Shown here one piece after another: positions 16,301-28,261 of a stretch of 64,000 bases of DNA. The stretch comes from Xylocopa sonorina (lineage: Eukaryota; Arthropoda; Insecta; Hymenoptera; Apidae), in NCBI RefSeq assembly GCF_050948175.1, contig NW_027490111.1:1302001-1366000 (forward strand), in the 5' to 3' direction. The notes under the pieces are model-generated. The model did no database searches. It was given only the letters and a program-made list of their open reading frames with translations, and was not told the origin of the DNA. The number at the start of each line of letters is the position of its first letter. Position 1 is the stretch's first letter. Made by a program: the position numbers and the translations under genes.

Positions 16301-17400
16301 TCCTAGCGAGGAAGTGTCGCGTTTACATTCATTTGAAGTGTAGGCGAGGAATACATAACACTTCGCAATGAATATTACATCTTATCATGAAACATAGAAT
16401 TGAGATGCGATATCTTGTTTTTAGAAGCATTTGAACTCTATTGCTTCGATACGTAGACATCTGCAAACGCTATTTCCTAACAAGGAAGTGTCGCATTCAC
16501 ATTCATTTGAAGTGTAGACGGGAATACATAACACTTCGCAAATCATATTATATCTTACCATGAAACATAGAAATGAGATGCAATATCGCGTATTAAGAAT
16601 CATAAGAACTCTATTGCTACGATACGTAGACATCTGCAAACGCTATTTCCTTGCAAGGAAGTGTCGCATTTACATTCATTCGAAGTGTAGGCGAGGAATA
16701 CATAACACTTCGCAATGAATATTACATCTTATCATGAAACATAGAAATGAGATGCGATATCGCGTTTTAAGAAGCATTAGAAAGCTATTGCTACGATACG
16801 TAGACATCTGCAAACGCTATTTCCTAGCGAGGAAGTATCGCATTTACATTCATTTGAAGTGTAGACGAGGAATACATAACACTTCGCAAATCATGTTATA
16901 TCTTACCATGAAACATAGAAATGAGATGCGATATCGCGTTTTAAGAAGCATTAGAACACTATTGCCACGATAGGTAGACATTTGCAAACGCTATTTCCTA
17001 GCAAAGAAGTGTCGCATTTACATTCATTTGAAGTGTAGACGAGGAATACATAACACTTCGCAAATCATATTATATCTTGCCATGAAACATAGAAATGAGA
17101 TGCAATATCGCGTTTTAAGAATCATAAGAACTCTATTGCTTCGATACGTAGACATCTGCAAACGCTATTTCCTTGCAAGGAAGTGTCGCATTTACATTCA
17201 TTTGAAGTGTAGGCGAGGAATACATAACACTTCGCAAATCATGTTATATCTTACCATGAAACATAGAATTGAGAACGCAATATCTTGTTTTTAGAAACAT
17301 TTGAACTCTATTGCTTCGATGCGTAGACATCTGCAAACGCTATTTCCTAGCAAGGAAGTGTCGCATTTACATTCATTTGAATCGTAGACGAGGAATGCAT

Positions 17401-20400
17401 AACACTTCGCAATGAATATTATATCTTATCATGAAACATAGATATGAGATGCAATATCTCTTTTTAAGAAGCATTTGAACTCTATTGCTGCGATACGTAG
17501 ACATCTGCAAACGCTATTTCCTTGCAAGGAAGTGTCGGATTTACATTCATTTGAAGTGTAGACGAGGAATACATGATACTTCGCAAATCATATTATATCT
17601 TACCATGAAACATAGAAATGAGATGCGATATCGCGTTTTAAGAAGCATTTGAACTCTATTGCTTCGATACGTAGACATCTGCAAACGCTATTTCCTTGCA
17701 GGGAAATGTCGCATTTACATTCATTTGAAGTGTAGACGAGGAATACATGACACTTCGCAAATCATATTACATCTTACCATGAAACATAGAAATGAGATGC
17801 GATATCGCGTTATAAGAAGCATTAGAAAGCTATTCCTGCGATACGTAGACATCTGCAAATGCTATTTCCTAGCGAGGAAGTATCGCATTCACATTCATTT
17901 GTAGTGTAGACGAGGAATACATGACACTTCGCAAATCATATTATATCTTACCATGAAACATAGAAATGAGATTCGATATCGCGTTTTAAGAAGCATTAGA
18001 AAGCTATTGCTACGATACGTAGACATTTGCAAACGCTATTTCCTAGCAAGGAAGTGTCGCATTTACATTCATTTGAAGTGTAGACGAGGAATACATGATA
18101 CTTCGCAAATTATATTATATCTTACCATGAAACATAGAAATGAGATGCGATATCGCGTTTTAAGAAGTATTAGAACTCTATTGCTACGATACCAAGACAT
18201 CTGCAGACGCTATTTCCTAGCAAGGAAGTGTCGCATTTACATTCATTTGAAGTGTAGACGAGGAATACATAATACTTCGCAAATCATATTATATCTTACC
18301 ATGGAACATAGAAAAAAGATGCGATATCGCGTTTTAAGAAGCATTAGAACACTATTGCTACGATAGGTAGACATTTGCAAACGCTATTTCCTAGCAACGA
18401 AGTGTCGCATTTACATTCATTTGAATCGTAGACGAGGAATGCATAACACTTCGTAACGAATATTATATCTTACCATGAAACATAGAAATGAGATTCGATA
18501 TCGCGTTTTAAGAAGCATTAGAAAGCTATTGCTACGATACGTAGACATCTGCAAACGCTATTTTCTAGCGAGGAAGTATCGCATTCACAATCATTTGAAG
18601 TGTAGACGAGCAATACATGACACTTCGCAAATCATGTTATATCTTACCATGAACCATAGAAATGAGATGCGATATCGCGTTTTAAGAATCATATGAACTC
18701 TATTTCTACGATACGTAGACATCTGCAGACGCTATTTCCTAGCAAGGAAGTGTCGCACTTACATTCATTTGAAGTGTAGACGAGGAATACATAACACATC
18801 GCAAATCATATTACATCTTACCATGAAACATAGAAATGAGGTGCGATATCGCGTTTTAAGAAGCATTAGAACACTATTGATACGATACCTAGACATCTGC
18901 AGACGCTATTTCCTAGCAAGGATGTGTCGCATTTACATTCATTTGATGATTAGACGAGGAATACATGACGCTTCGCAAATCATATTACATCTTACCATGA
19001 AACATAGAAATGAGATGCGATATCGCGTTTTAAGAAACATTAGAAATCTATTGCTACGATACGTAGACATCTGCAAACGCTATTTCCTAGCGAGGAAGTG
19101 TCGCATTCACATTCATTTGAAGTGTAGACGAGGAATACATAACACTTCGCAAATCATATTATATCTTACCATGAAACATAGAAATGTGATGCAATATCGC
19201 GTTTTAAGTATCATAAGAACTCTATTGCTACGATACGTAGACATTTGCAAACGCTATTTCCTTGCAAGGAAGTGTCGCATTTACATTCATTTGAATCGTA
19301 GACGAGGAATGCATAACACTTCGCAATGAATATTATATCTTATCATGAAACATAGATATGAGATGCAATATCTCCTTTTAAGAAGCATTTGAACTCTATT
19401 GCTGCGATACGTAGACATCTGCAAACGCTATTTCCTTGCAAGGAAGTGTCGCATTTACATTCATTTGAAGTGTAGACGAGGAATACACGATACTTCGCAA
19501 ATCATATTATATCTTACCATGAAACATAGAGATGAGATGCGATATCGCGTTTTAAGAAGCATTTGAACTCTATTGCTTCGATTCGTAGACATCTGCAAAC
19601 GCTATTTCCTTGCAGGGAAATGTAGCATTTACATTCATTTGAAGTGTAGACGAGGAATGCATGACACTTCGCAAATCATATTACATCTTACCATGAAACA
19701 TAGAAATGAGATGCGATATCGCGTTATAAGAAGCATTAGAAAGCTATTGCTGCGATACGTAGACATCTGCAAATGCTATTTCCTAGCGAGGAAGTATCGC
19801 ATTCACATTCATTTGTAGTGTAGACGAGGATACATGGACACTTCGCAAATCATATTATATCTTACCATGAAACATAGAAATGAGATTCGATATCGCGTTT
19901 TAAGAAGTATTAGAAAGCTATTGCTACGATACGTAGACATTTGCAAACGCTATTTCCTAGCAAGGAAGTGTCGCATTTACAATCATTTGAAGTGTAGACG
20001 AGGAATACATGATACTTCGCAAATTATATTATATCTTACCATGAAAACATAGAAATGAGATGCGATATCGCGTTTTAAGAAGTATAGAACTCTATTGCTA
20101 CGATACCTAGACATCTGCAGACGCTATTTCCTAGCAAGGAAGTGTCGGCATTTACATTCATTTGAAGTGTAGACGAGGAATACATAATACTTCGCAAATC
20201 ATATTATATCTTACCATGGAACATAGAAAAAAGATGCGATATCGCGTTTTAAGAAGCATTAGAACACTATTGCTACGATAGGTAGACATTTGCAAACGCT
20301 ATTTCCTAGCAAAGAAGTGTCGCATTTACATTCATTGAATCGTAGACGAGGAATGCATAACACTTCGTAATGAATATTATATCTTACCATGAAACATAGA

Positions 20401-22201
20401 AATGAGATTCGATATCGCGTTTTAAGAAGCATTAGAAAGCTATTGCTACGATACGTAGACATCTGCAAACGCTATTTTCTAGCGAGGAAGTATCGCATTC
20501 ACAATCATTTGAAGTGTAGACGAGCAATACATGACACTTCGCAAATCATGTTATATCTTACCATGAACCATAGAAATGAGATGCGATATCGCGTTTTAAG
20601 AATCATATCAGCTCTATTTCTACGATACGTAGACATCTGCAGACGCTATTTCTTAGCAAGGAAGTGTCGCACTTACATTCATTTGAAGTGTAGACGAGGA
20701 ATACATAACACATCGCAAATCATATTACATCTTACCATGAAACATAGAAATGAGGTGCGATATCGCGTTTTAAGAAGCATTAGAACACTATTGATACGAT
20801 ACCTAGACATCTGCAGACGCTATTTCCTAGCAAGGAAGTGTCGCATTTACATTCATTTGAAGATTAGACGAGGAATACATGACGCTTCGCAAATCATATT
20901 ATATCTTACCATGAAACATAGAAATGAGATGCGATATCGCGTTTTAAGAAACATTAGAAATCTATTGCTACGATACGTAGACATCTGCAAACGCCATTTC
21001 CTAGCGAGGAAGTGTCGCATTCACATTCATTTGAAGTGTAGACGAGGAATACATAACACTTCGCAAATCATATTATATCTTACCATGAAACATAGAAATG
21101 AGATGCAATATCGCGTTTTAAGTATCATAAGAACTCTATTGCTACGATACGTAGACATCTGCAAACGTTATTTCCTTGCAAGGAAGTGTCGCATTTACAT
21201 TCATTTGAATCGTAGACGAGGAATGCATAACACTTCGCAATGAATATTATATCTTATCATGAAACATAGATATGAGATGCAATATCTCTTTTTAAGAAGC
21301 ATTTGAACTCTATTGCTGCGATACGTAGACATCTGCAAACGCTATTTCCTTGCAAGGAAGTGTCGCATTTACATTCATTTGAAGTGTAGACGAGGAATAC
21401 ATGATACTTCGCAAATCATATTATATCTTACCATGAAACATAGAAATGAGATGCGATATCGCGTTTTAAGAAGCATTTGAACTCTATTGCTTCGATACGT
21501 AGACATCTGCAAACGCTATTTCCTTGGTGGGAAATGTCGCATTTACATTCATTTGAAGTGTAGACGAGGAATACATGACACTTCGCAAATCATATTACAT
21601 CTTACCATGAAACATAGAAATGAGATGCGATATCGCGTTTTAAGAAGCATTAGAAAGCTATTGCTGCGATACGTAGACATCTGCAAATGCTATTTCCTAG
21701 CGAGGAAGTATCGCATTCACATTCATTTGTGGTGTAGACGAGGAATACATGACACTTCGCAAATCATATTATATCTTACCATGAAACATAGAAATGAGAT
21801 TCGATATCGCGTTTTAAGAAGCATTAGAAAGCTATTGCTACGATACGTAGACATCTGCAGACGCTATTTCCTTGCATGGAAGTGTCGCATTTACATTCAT
21901 TTGAAGTGTAGACGAGGAATAGATAACACTTCGCAAATCATGTTATAATATCTTACCATGAAACATAGAATAGAGATGCGATATATTGTTTTTAGAAGCA
22001 TCTGAACTCTATTGCTACGATACGTAGACATCTGCAGACGCTATTTCCTTGCAAGGAAGTGTCGCATTCACATTCATTTGAAGTGTAGACGAGGAATACA
22101 TGATACGTCGCAAATCATATTATATCTTACCATGAAACATAGAAATGAGATTCGATATCGCGTTTTAAGAAGTATTAGAAAGCTATTGCTACGATACGTG
22201 G
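17401..22201 (+). repeat. Higher-order repeat, 11 monomers (1914 bp), two copies and a truncated third
   Basis: Units start near 17401, 19315 and 21229, each with the B-type monomer (caatgaatattat, then gcaatatctc). 17659-17904, 19573-19818 and 21487 onward are equivalent, all 1914 bp apart (11 x 174). The third unit is cut by retroelement TE1 at 22202. Before the cut the third unit has its own changes, including a 3-bp insertion near 21945 (gttataatatc). Confidence 0.85.
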
Positions 22202-23763
22202 TGTCACGTCCCGAGGTGCGGTTGCGCTCGCAACGGTGGCACAAAGTCGTAACCGTTCCCGAAAATAACGCGAATTGCGTCCGGACCGGGTTCGTTGGCG
22301 TTTCGGACTCGATAAAACGGTAACTAACACTAAACTTACCTTGCGAAGGCTTGATTCCGCTGTCTGATTTCTCTTTCCAGGTACCTGGAACGCCTTGGAT
22401 CCGCAACCGGGATGGCGGCGGCGTACGGCTGGAACGGAGGTACGTCTACGGGAATAAGCGTCCAGGCGGGTTGACTCCGGCCGGCAGGTATCGGCGTTTG
22501 GCCCTGACGATTGGCGACTCGTACGGGTCGTGCGGCGAAGGAAACCTCCTTCACAGGAACCAGGACTCGAACGTAGGAAATTGAATATTCTGGTGCATCA
22601 CCCACGTATTCCCGAGCGAGACGACGAATGAACTCTCTCCTCCCCGCGCGTCGTGTACGCTTTGTCGGAGGTGCAAGGCTCGTCGAGAATACTTGAACTT
22701 CGGTTGAATACGGCACGGCTAAGCGTTGGTTCGCGCTAGCTTACCGGGATCGACCTGGGCGCAAGATATTCTGTACACGGTAGAAGTGAGGATGGAGCAA
22801 CTAAGCGCTGGTTCGCTCTAGTCGTCGAGCCTCAAGACTATCGTAGATGAGATATAGAATTAGAATAATCGCGAGCGTACCCGTGGATTAGAATTAAGGA
22901 ATTGTATTTGAACTCGAATAAAGATACTTTGAATCTGGTAAAAATAAACTATATTCTATGATTTCACTATACTAGATACACTTGACTAAATTCTAAGTTA
23001 CTGACTAGCGATTACAATGAGAATTAGAAATAGTATAAAGTATCGAATGGACTCCGCTATGGGAGTATGGATAGAGACGAATGCATTAGAGCTAATTGCT
23101 CGTTGCGAATGAGCCTATTGCTCGGATCGGAGGTGCATCGTTCGGATGCTGGGTTAGAACTCCTCGGTTCGGAGATGAGATACGAACTGACTCTCGGATC
23201 TCGCGTCCGCGACCTCCTCGGGTCGCGCGGCGCGCGAGTCGCTGGGCCCTCGCGGTGGGGCGGACGGTCGGAGTAGGGCGGCCGCTCGGCCCTCGTGGTG
23301 GGGCGGCCGTTCGGAGTGGGGCGCGGCCCGCGTTAAGCGTGAGCCGCGAGCGTCGAGTGTGCGCGCGAGTGCAACGGAACATAACCGTGCATGAATAAAA
23401 TATATACATATATTCACTTAAATCTAGGTGTGTGTTGGTGTGTATGTACATAGGTGAGTAGTGTGCTTATTCTAATCCCACATGTACGAGAAGTACGTAT
23501 AGGGCTTCGTGATTGCTGGGGATTCGACCCAGTACGTGTCGGAGAGCTCCTCGCCCTCGTAATACGGGGTGAAGTCCTCCCCCTCGTGTGTGGAGATCGC
23601 GCGTGGGCGCGGCATGCTGCATCCCTCTTCCCTCTCGTACCTTTGTCTCCTTCTGTAGGGACGGCGAGTCGGCGGGTGGCCCGTGTGCAGGGGCTCCGGA
23701 TACGGATGCTGGGGATGATGAGGTGGACGCCGGAGGGTGGCAGGCGGTACGCCTGACGTTACA
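22202..23763 (-). repeat. TE1 3' LTR (1562 bp)
   Basis: On the minus strand it begins TGTAACGTCAGG and ends GGGACGTGACA. It matches 29676-31237 along its full 1562 bp with about 7 substitutions. At 6 of those 7 sites the second element's LTR agrees with the other TE1 LTR, so this copy carries most of the derived changes. It encodes the last 96 residues of pol (23472 to about 23760). Its internal 126-codon sense ORF (22336-22716) is open, but the internal ATG found in the other copies reads ACG here. The conserved splice-donor-like site is near 22340. Confidence 0.95.
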
Positions 23764-26700
23764 CCACCCCCCTTGGAAAAAGAATCTCGGCCATGCCGAG
23801 ATCTCTTGTCTGTTGGGTAGATTTCGGGATGCTGGATCCTTCTCTTGGTCCTGTCGGCTGGATGCTGCGGAATCTGAGGTTTTTCGCCTGGTTGATCCTG
23901 GCGATAACGTTTGGAGATTGGACCGTGACTGCGGGCTTCCTTCGGATTGCAGGCACTTTCGTCGCTTTCACTTTCAGCGTTCGTTTGAATGTCACTGCTC
24001 TCACTGACTTCATTTTCAGTTTTTCGCACTTTTCTTTCACTAGCATCCACACTCTGCATACTATGCATTCGTTTACAAATTTTGATTTTGTTCGTATGAA
24101 CAATTTTATGGCGCCCTTTTACATTCAGCTTAACATTACAATTGCCCAAAATTTCGAGGATACGGTACGGTCCAGAATACTGTGCCTGGAACTTATGTTT
24201 GTTCGGCTCTTTTAAAAGATAGACCCATTGGCCTACCTCGAAGTTTTGGACATTGAGATTTCGGTCATAATAATATTTAGAACGGCGTTTCGCATTGTCT
24301 AGATTGGCTTTAGCCAAATCCTGAGATTTCGAGATTTTCTCCTGAAGTTGTATAAGATAGTCGCTATAAGTTTCGTTATCAGAGCTGTCCTGAAAAGGAG
24401 TGGCTGACGGCGTCCTAGCTATCCTGCCGAACACTAGTTCGTGTGGGGTGTATAATGTACCCTCGTGCACACTGGTGTTGTATGAAAACATTGCATACGG
24501 TAACCAGTTCACCCAATCGTTACTCGACTCTATGTAATGCTTCAGATATTCGGCCAGGACGTGGTGAGATCGTTCAACGGACCCGTTTGTCTGTGGATGG
24601 AACGCAGTGGACTTGTATTGCTTAATACGGAATTTGATTGCTATGGCTTTAATCAAGCTATTTATAAAGTTCGAACCTTGGTCCGTGAGTATGCCTTTCG
24701 GGCATCCGAACTTACAAATGAATTCTTTTATTAAAGCTTCGGCAATGTCTACTGCGGTGGTGGTTTTGAGAGGAACTGCGATTGAGTATTTAGTGAGGAG
24801 ATCTTGGATCGTGAGGATACTCGTATAACCGTCGGAAGTTTCGGGAAGAGGACCCATTACGTCCATTGAAATCTTATCGAATGCCCTGCCAGGGGTGTCG
24901 GTTAAAGTGAGAGGCTGTCTGGTCTTTACCCGGACCAGTTTCTCTGTCTGACAACTTTTACATTTGCCAATATATTCTTGTATTTGTGTTTTCATGTTTG
25001 GCCAAAAGTATTGTTGTCTGATGCGAGAATAAGTTTTATTAACCCCTTTGTGACCTCCCACAGGGGAGTCGTGGTTTTCTCTTATTATTTTCAGTCGCTC
25101 TTCGACCGAAGGGGTTTTAATGAGGCCCTGGCAGACCGTAATCTGGACAGTTGTTTCATAAAACAGGTCCTGAAGGATTTTCTGGATTCGGGACCAGGAT
25201 ACGGAGTCTAGATAGGTTTGTGCGATACTAAATGTTTGTAATTGTAATTCGTTTACAACGTCGCACAAGGATCTGAATGTTTCTATTACGGTCTGGAAAT
25301 TGATTGATCTGGTGGAATGTTCGATGATTGGAAGCTGGATTTGGAATTCGTTTCCGATTTGTATGACTTTGGCTTTGGTAAGAACGTGATTTTTGTTTGG
25401 AAGGAATTTTTCAGCGTTCGCTAGATCTTTGGCGCCCGTGTCATAGGGGTGCCCAGATTGCGTGACGAAGACAACTACATTGTCTCGTCGCGTTGATAAT
25501 GCGTCACGGCTGAAATTAAATAGAGGTTCGAGTCGGAAAAATTCATTTGGAGCAGGAGTATAGAAGTCGGTGCTGTCGCTGGCGACTTGCGGAGGTGGTG
25601 CTGTGTTGGTACGGAAGGACGTGCCTGGAGTCGGTAATTCAGGTTCTGATGTTACCGGAGTAGGAGGAGGCGCTAGTGTGGTATACTTTTTACGGGTTTC
25701 CGGAGGCACATCGAAGATGTCGTCCTCCGAGTTTTCTGAATACGAGAGCGGAAAAATTTGAGCGGGATTCCGCGACAATGCGTCCGCATTAAGGTTCGTT
25801 TTTCCACTTTTATAGACCATCTCGTAGTCAAATTCCGCTAACTTAAGCCTCCACCGTACGAGTCTACTTGACGGGTCCTTGACCGAATTCATCCACACTA
25901 ACGGTCGATGGTCGGTAACGAGTTTGAATTGATTACCGTATATGTATAGACGAAAGTAATGGACGGCGTAGACAATCGCCAGACACTCCTTCTCGATCGT
26001 GGAGTAGTTTTTCTCCGCAGCGTTTAACAGTCGCGACGTGTACGCGATTGGCAAGTCGCGGCCTATTGGTCCTTGACTCAAGATAGCACCAATAGCTTCG
26101 GCGGACGCGTCGGTCGTTATCACGAATGGTTGTTTGAAGTTGGGGTACTGCAAGATAGGCGCTTCGCATAGGCAATCTCGGAGTTTGACGAATGAATTCT
26201 CTTGCTCGTTACGCCATACAAAGGGCGCGTCTTTTTTTAACAAATTTGTAAGTGGCTTAGCAATATTAGAAAAATTTGCGATGAACCGCCTGTAGTATCC
26301 CGCGAGCCCGAGGAATTGTTTGATCTGTTTCGCGTTGCGCGGGCGCGGAAAATTTTTGACGGCGCTAATTTTCGCAGGGTCAGGTTTTACACCGTGCTCA
26401 CTGATAATATGACCCAAATAGCTTACTTCTCTCCTCAAGAATTCGCACTTATCCGGCTGCAATACTAAATTAGCTTCTTTGAGCCGTTGAGTTAATTTAT
26501 CGAATTTAAGTCGATGTTCTTGAAGAGAGCTAGCGTAGATAACAATGTCGTCCAAATAGACGAAAATTTCGTTCCCCTGGAGACCGGACAGGACATTGTC
26601 CATAAGTCGTTGGAACGTCGCTGGCGCATTTTTTAATCCGAATGGCATTCTTTTAAATTCATAATGCCCGTGAGGCGTCGAAAAAGCGGTTTTGGGAGCA

Positions 26701-28190
26701 TCGGCGGGCTCCATTGGGATCTGGTGAAATCCGCTCGCGAGATCGAATGTACTAAAATACTTCGCGCTCCCGAGCTGATCAAGTATCTCGGTAATGCAAG
26801 GGAGGGGATAGGCATCGGCGACAGATTTCTCATTGAGTGCGCGGTAGTCGATGACGACGCGCCATTGCTTGTTGCCCAAGGAGTCCGGTTTCTTTGGGAC
26901 AACCCACAATGGCGAATTATATGGTGATTTTGACGGAGAGATGACACCATTTTGTAAAAATTTGTCGACTTGTCGTCGAATCTCCTCCTTATGAGCTGGT
27001 GGGAAACGGTATTGTTTCACATTGACGGGGCGGTCGTCGACGGTTGGAATCTTGTGCGTGGTTGCTGACGTATGCCCTAATTTATCCCCCTCAATGTGAA
27101 AAAGCTCCTGCGTGCTTTGAACGAGACGGACGACGTGCTCTCTTTCCTCTGCGTTGAGGTGGTCGAGACGGAGGAGACTAAGAATTCGGTCTAGGCGAGA
27201 TTTCGAAGGATTGGCGGATTTCGATGTTTGTTTCAACGGCGCCTGTTGTATATTATTTTTAACCGCCTGAGCATAGGAGATCTGTTGAACATTCGCGATT
27301 TTGCAACGCGAAGGAGGAGTTTCGAGTGTCGAATATGGTGTCTGACTCGAGAAAGAAATAGAAGTTTTCCCTTTTTGGGATGAGCCGATCGGTACGGCGG
27401 ATACGTTGGATTTAGAAAAAATCGGATAGAGCGATGGACTTTCCTCCTTATGGAGGGGAGTCATGATTTGCGCGGGCTCAAGTACGATTTCTGGTAACGC
27501 GATTTCGACGGCGCGGTCGGATGAATTAATTATTCGAGTTACCGCTTTGCCCCGAATTACTCTGACGAGAGCGTTTCCGAAAAATATACCCGGCGCAAGA
27601 TCGATACGAGGAATTATACCTTCCGCGAGGTTCGAATTAACTACGCGGACCTTGATACCGATATTTGATCTCGGTGGAATGGAGATACGGTCTCCTGACT
27701 TCGGAGAAGCTGCTTTGTCTTGCGTTCGAAGCTTCGATTTCGTTGCTGCATCGCGTTTCAGCGGAGGCGATGATTTACGCGGCGGGCGCGGCGGCGGAGG
27801 GGGAATAGATTCCGTGCGCGGCGCTTGTTTACGTTTCGGCGATAGGAGAGGCTTTATTTTCGAGTCCGGTGACGGTTCCTCGAGTGCTTCGATATCGTCT
27901 TCGAAAGGAATTCTCTTACCATTCCATTTGATTATTTTATTTGGAAAAGAGATTTCTGCGTCCATACAGAACCCGGAGCCGAGGATCCCGCTTGGTTTAA
28001 GGGGAAAATCATCCTCGACCACATTAAAAGGAACGACGCGACCGAAAATGACAAGATTCACCGTCCCTAAGGTTGCGGTTTTGCCATCGGTTACCCCTGT
28101 TATTATGACGATCTCGGACTTATCGATTCGCGCGGATGCTTTTAGAGCCGAACGTTTTATAATATTTATTTCCGCCCCAGTGTCCACCAT
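23472..28190 (-). CDS. pol: TE1 Pol polyprotein (PR-RT-RNase H-IN), open
   Basis: A 1572-codon ORF from an internal ATG; the frame is open further upstream, and translation is probably entered by -1 frameshifting near 28370-28376. Order: protease (DTGA at residues 3-6), Pro-rich linker (about 128-143), reverse transcriptase (YLDD), RNase H (TTDAS...KEC...TDH), and integrase with HHCC zinc finger, D,D35E core and GPY/F module. It is three residues shorter than the TE2 Pol through a 9-bp length difference in the protease-RT linker. Most amino-acid differences from TE2 fall in that linker (about residues 109-386); RT to IN is almost identical, and the few DNA differences I checked in the integrase part are synonymous. 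The ORF crosses the polypurine tract and ends inside the 3' LTR, so its last 96 residues are LTR-encoded. All catalytic residues are present, so Pol looks functional even though this copy's gag is broken. Confidence 0.95.
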   Translation of the reverse strand: MVDTGAEINIIKRSALKASARIDKSEIVIITGVTDGKTATLGTVNLVIFGRVVPFNVVEDDFPLKPSGILGSGFCMDAEISFPNKIIKWNGKRIPFEDDIEALEEPSPDSKIKPLLSPKRKQAPRTESIPPPPPRPPRKSSPPLKRDAATKSKLRTQDKAASPKSGDRISIPPRSNIGIKVRVVNSNLAEGIIPRIDLAPGIFFGNALVRVIRGKAVTRIINSSDRAVEIALPEIVLEPAQIMTPLHKEESPSLYPIFSKSNVSAVPIGSSQKGKTSISFSSQTPYSTLETPPSRCKIANVQQISYAQAVKNNIQQAPLKQTSKSANPSKSRLDRILSLLRLDHLNAEEREHVVRLVQSTQELFHIEGDKLGHTSATTHKIPTVDDRPVNVKQYRFPPAHKEEIRRQVDKFLQNGVISPSKSPYNSPLWVVPKKPDSLGNKQWRVVIDYRALNEKSVADAYPLPCITEILDQLGSAKYFSTFDLASGFHQIPMEPADAPKTAFSTPHGHYEFKRMPFGLKNAPATFQRLMDNVLSGLQGNEIFVYLDDIVIYASSLQEHRLKFDKLTQRLKEANLVLQPDKCEFLRREVSYLGHIISEHGVKPDPAKISAVKNFPRPRNAKQIKQFLGLAGYYRRFIANFSNIAKPLTNLLKKDAPFVWRNEQENSFVKLRDCLCEAPILQYPNFKQPFVITTDASAEAIGAILSQGPIGRDLPIAYTSRLLNAAEKNYSTIEKECLAIVYAVHYFRLYIYGNQFKLVTDHRPLVWMNSVKDPSSRLVRWRLKLAEFDYEMVYKSGKTNLNADALSRNPAQIFPLSYSENSEDDIFDVPPETRKKYTTLAPPPTPVTSEPELPTPGTSFRTNTAPPPQVASDSTDFYTPAPNEFFRLEPLFNFSRDALSTRRDNVVVFVTQSGHPYDTGAKDLANAEKFLPNKNHVLTKAKVIQIGNEFQIQLPIIEHSTRSINFQTVIETFRSLCDVVNELQLQTFSIAQTYLDSVSWSRIQKILQDLFYETTVQITVCQGLIKTPSVEERLKIIRENHDSPVGGHKGVNKTYSRIRQQYFWPNMKTQIQEYIGKCKSCQTEKLVRVKTRQPLTLTDTPGRAFDKISMDVMGPLPETSDGYTSILTIQDLLTKYSIAVPLKTTTAVDIAEALIKEFICKFGCPKGILTDQGSNFINSLIKAIAIKFRIKQYKSTAFHPQTNGSVERSHHVLAEYLKHYIESSNDWVNWLPYAMFSYNTSVHEGTLYTPHELVFGRIARTPSATPFQDSSDNETYSDYLIQLQEKISKSQDLAKANLDNAKRRSKYYYDRNLNVQNFEVGQWVYLLKEPNKHKFQAQYSGPYRILEILGNCNVKLNVKGRHKIVHTNKIKICKRMHSMQSVDASERKVRKTENEVSESSDIQTNAESESDESACNPKEARSHGPISKRYRQDQPGEKPQIPQHPADRTKRRIQHPEIYPTDKRSRHGRDSFSKGGGVTSGVPPATLRRPPHHPQHPYPEPLHTGHPPTRRPYRRRQRYEREEGCSMPRPRAISTHEGEDFTPYYEGEELSDTYWVESPAITKPYTYFSYMWD
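23764..23774 (-). other. TE1 polypurine tract
   Basis: On the minus strand it reads AAGGGGGGTGG, directly abutting the TG of the 3' LTR. This is the expected position and composition for the primer of plus-strand DNA synthesis. It lies inside the open pol frame. Confidence 0.85.
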
Positions 28191-28261
28191 GAAGCGAGTT
28201 GGTGAAATTAGAAGATCGGATTTTAAAATTACGTTTGGCGTGCTAGTTTTTCCGGTTATGT

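Larger units (their letters stand above)
1..22201 (+). repeat. 174-bp satellite, left array (about 127 monomers)
   Basis: Head-to-tail tandem array. The landmark gatacgtaga recurs at 101, 275 and 449 and continues at 174-bp steps to the retroelement at 22202. Counting from that landmark, a consensus monomer contains a dyad at 27-40, repeats of GAAGTGT at 38-44 and 62-68, the inverse ACACTTC at 85-91, and the palindrome GCGATATCGC at 134-143. Monomers differ by substitutions that are shared between distant copies, so they form inherited subfamilies. Left-array hallmarks are ttcctagcgaggaag and ttcctagcaaggaag, which break the centre of the 14-bp dyad. Because 174 is divisible by 3, one plus-strand frame stays open for long stretches (up to 324 codons), but stops recur at fixed monomer positions and indels occur, so I treat it as non-coding. 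The length is close to a nucleosome repeat and the context suggests heterochromatin; a centromeric role is inference only. Confidence 0.97.

Noticed and set aside
1..22201. CRISPR-like array
   Set aside because: No constant repeat with unique spacers: the whole 174-bp unit is conserved, and the context is eukaryotic.
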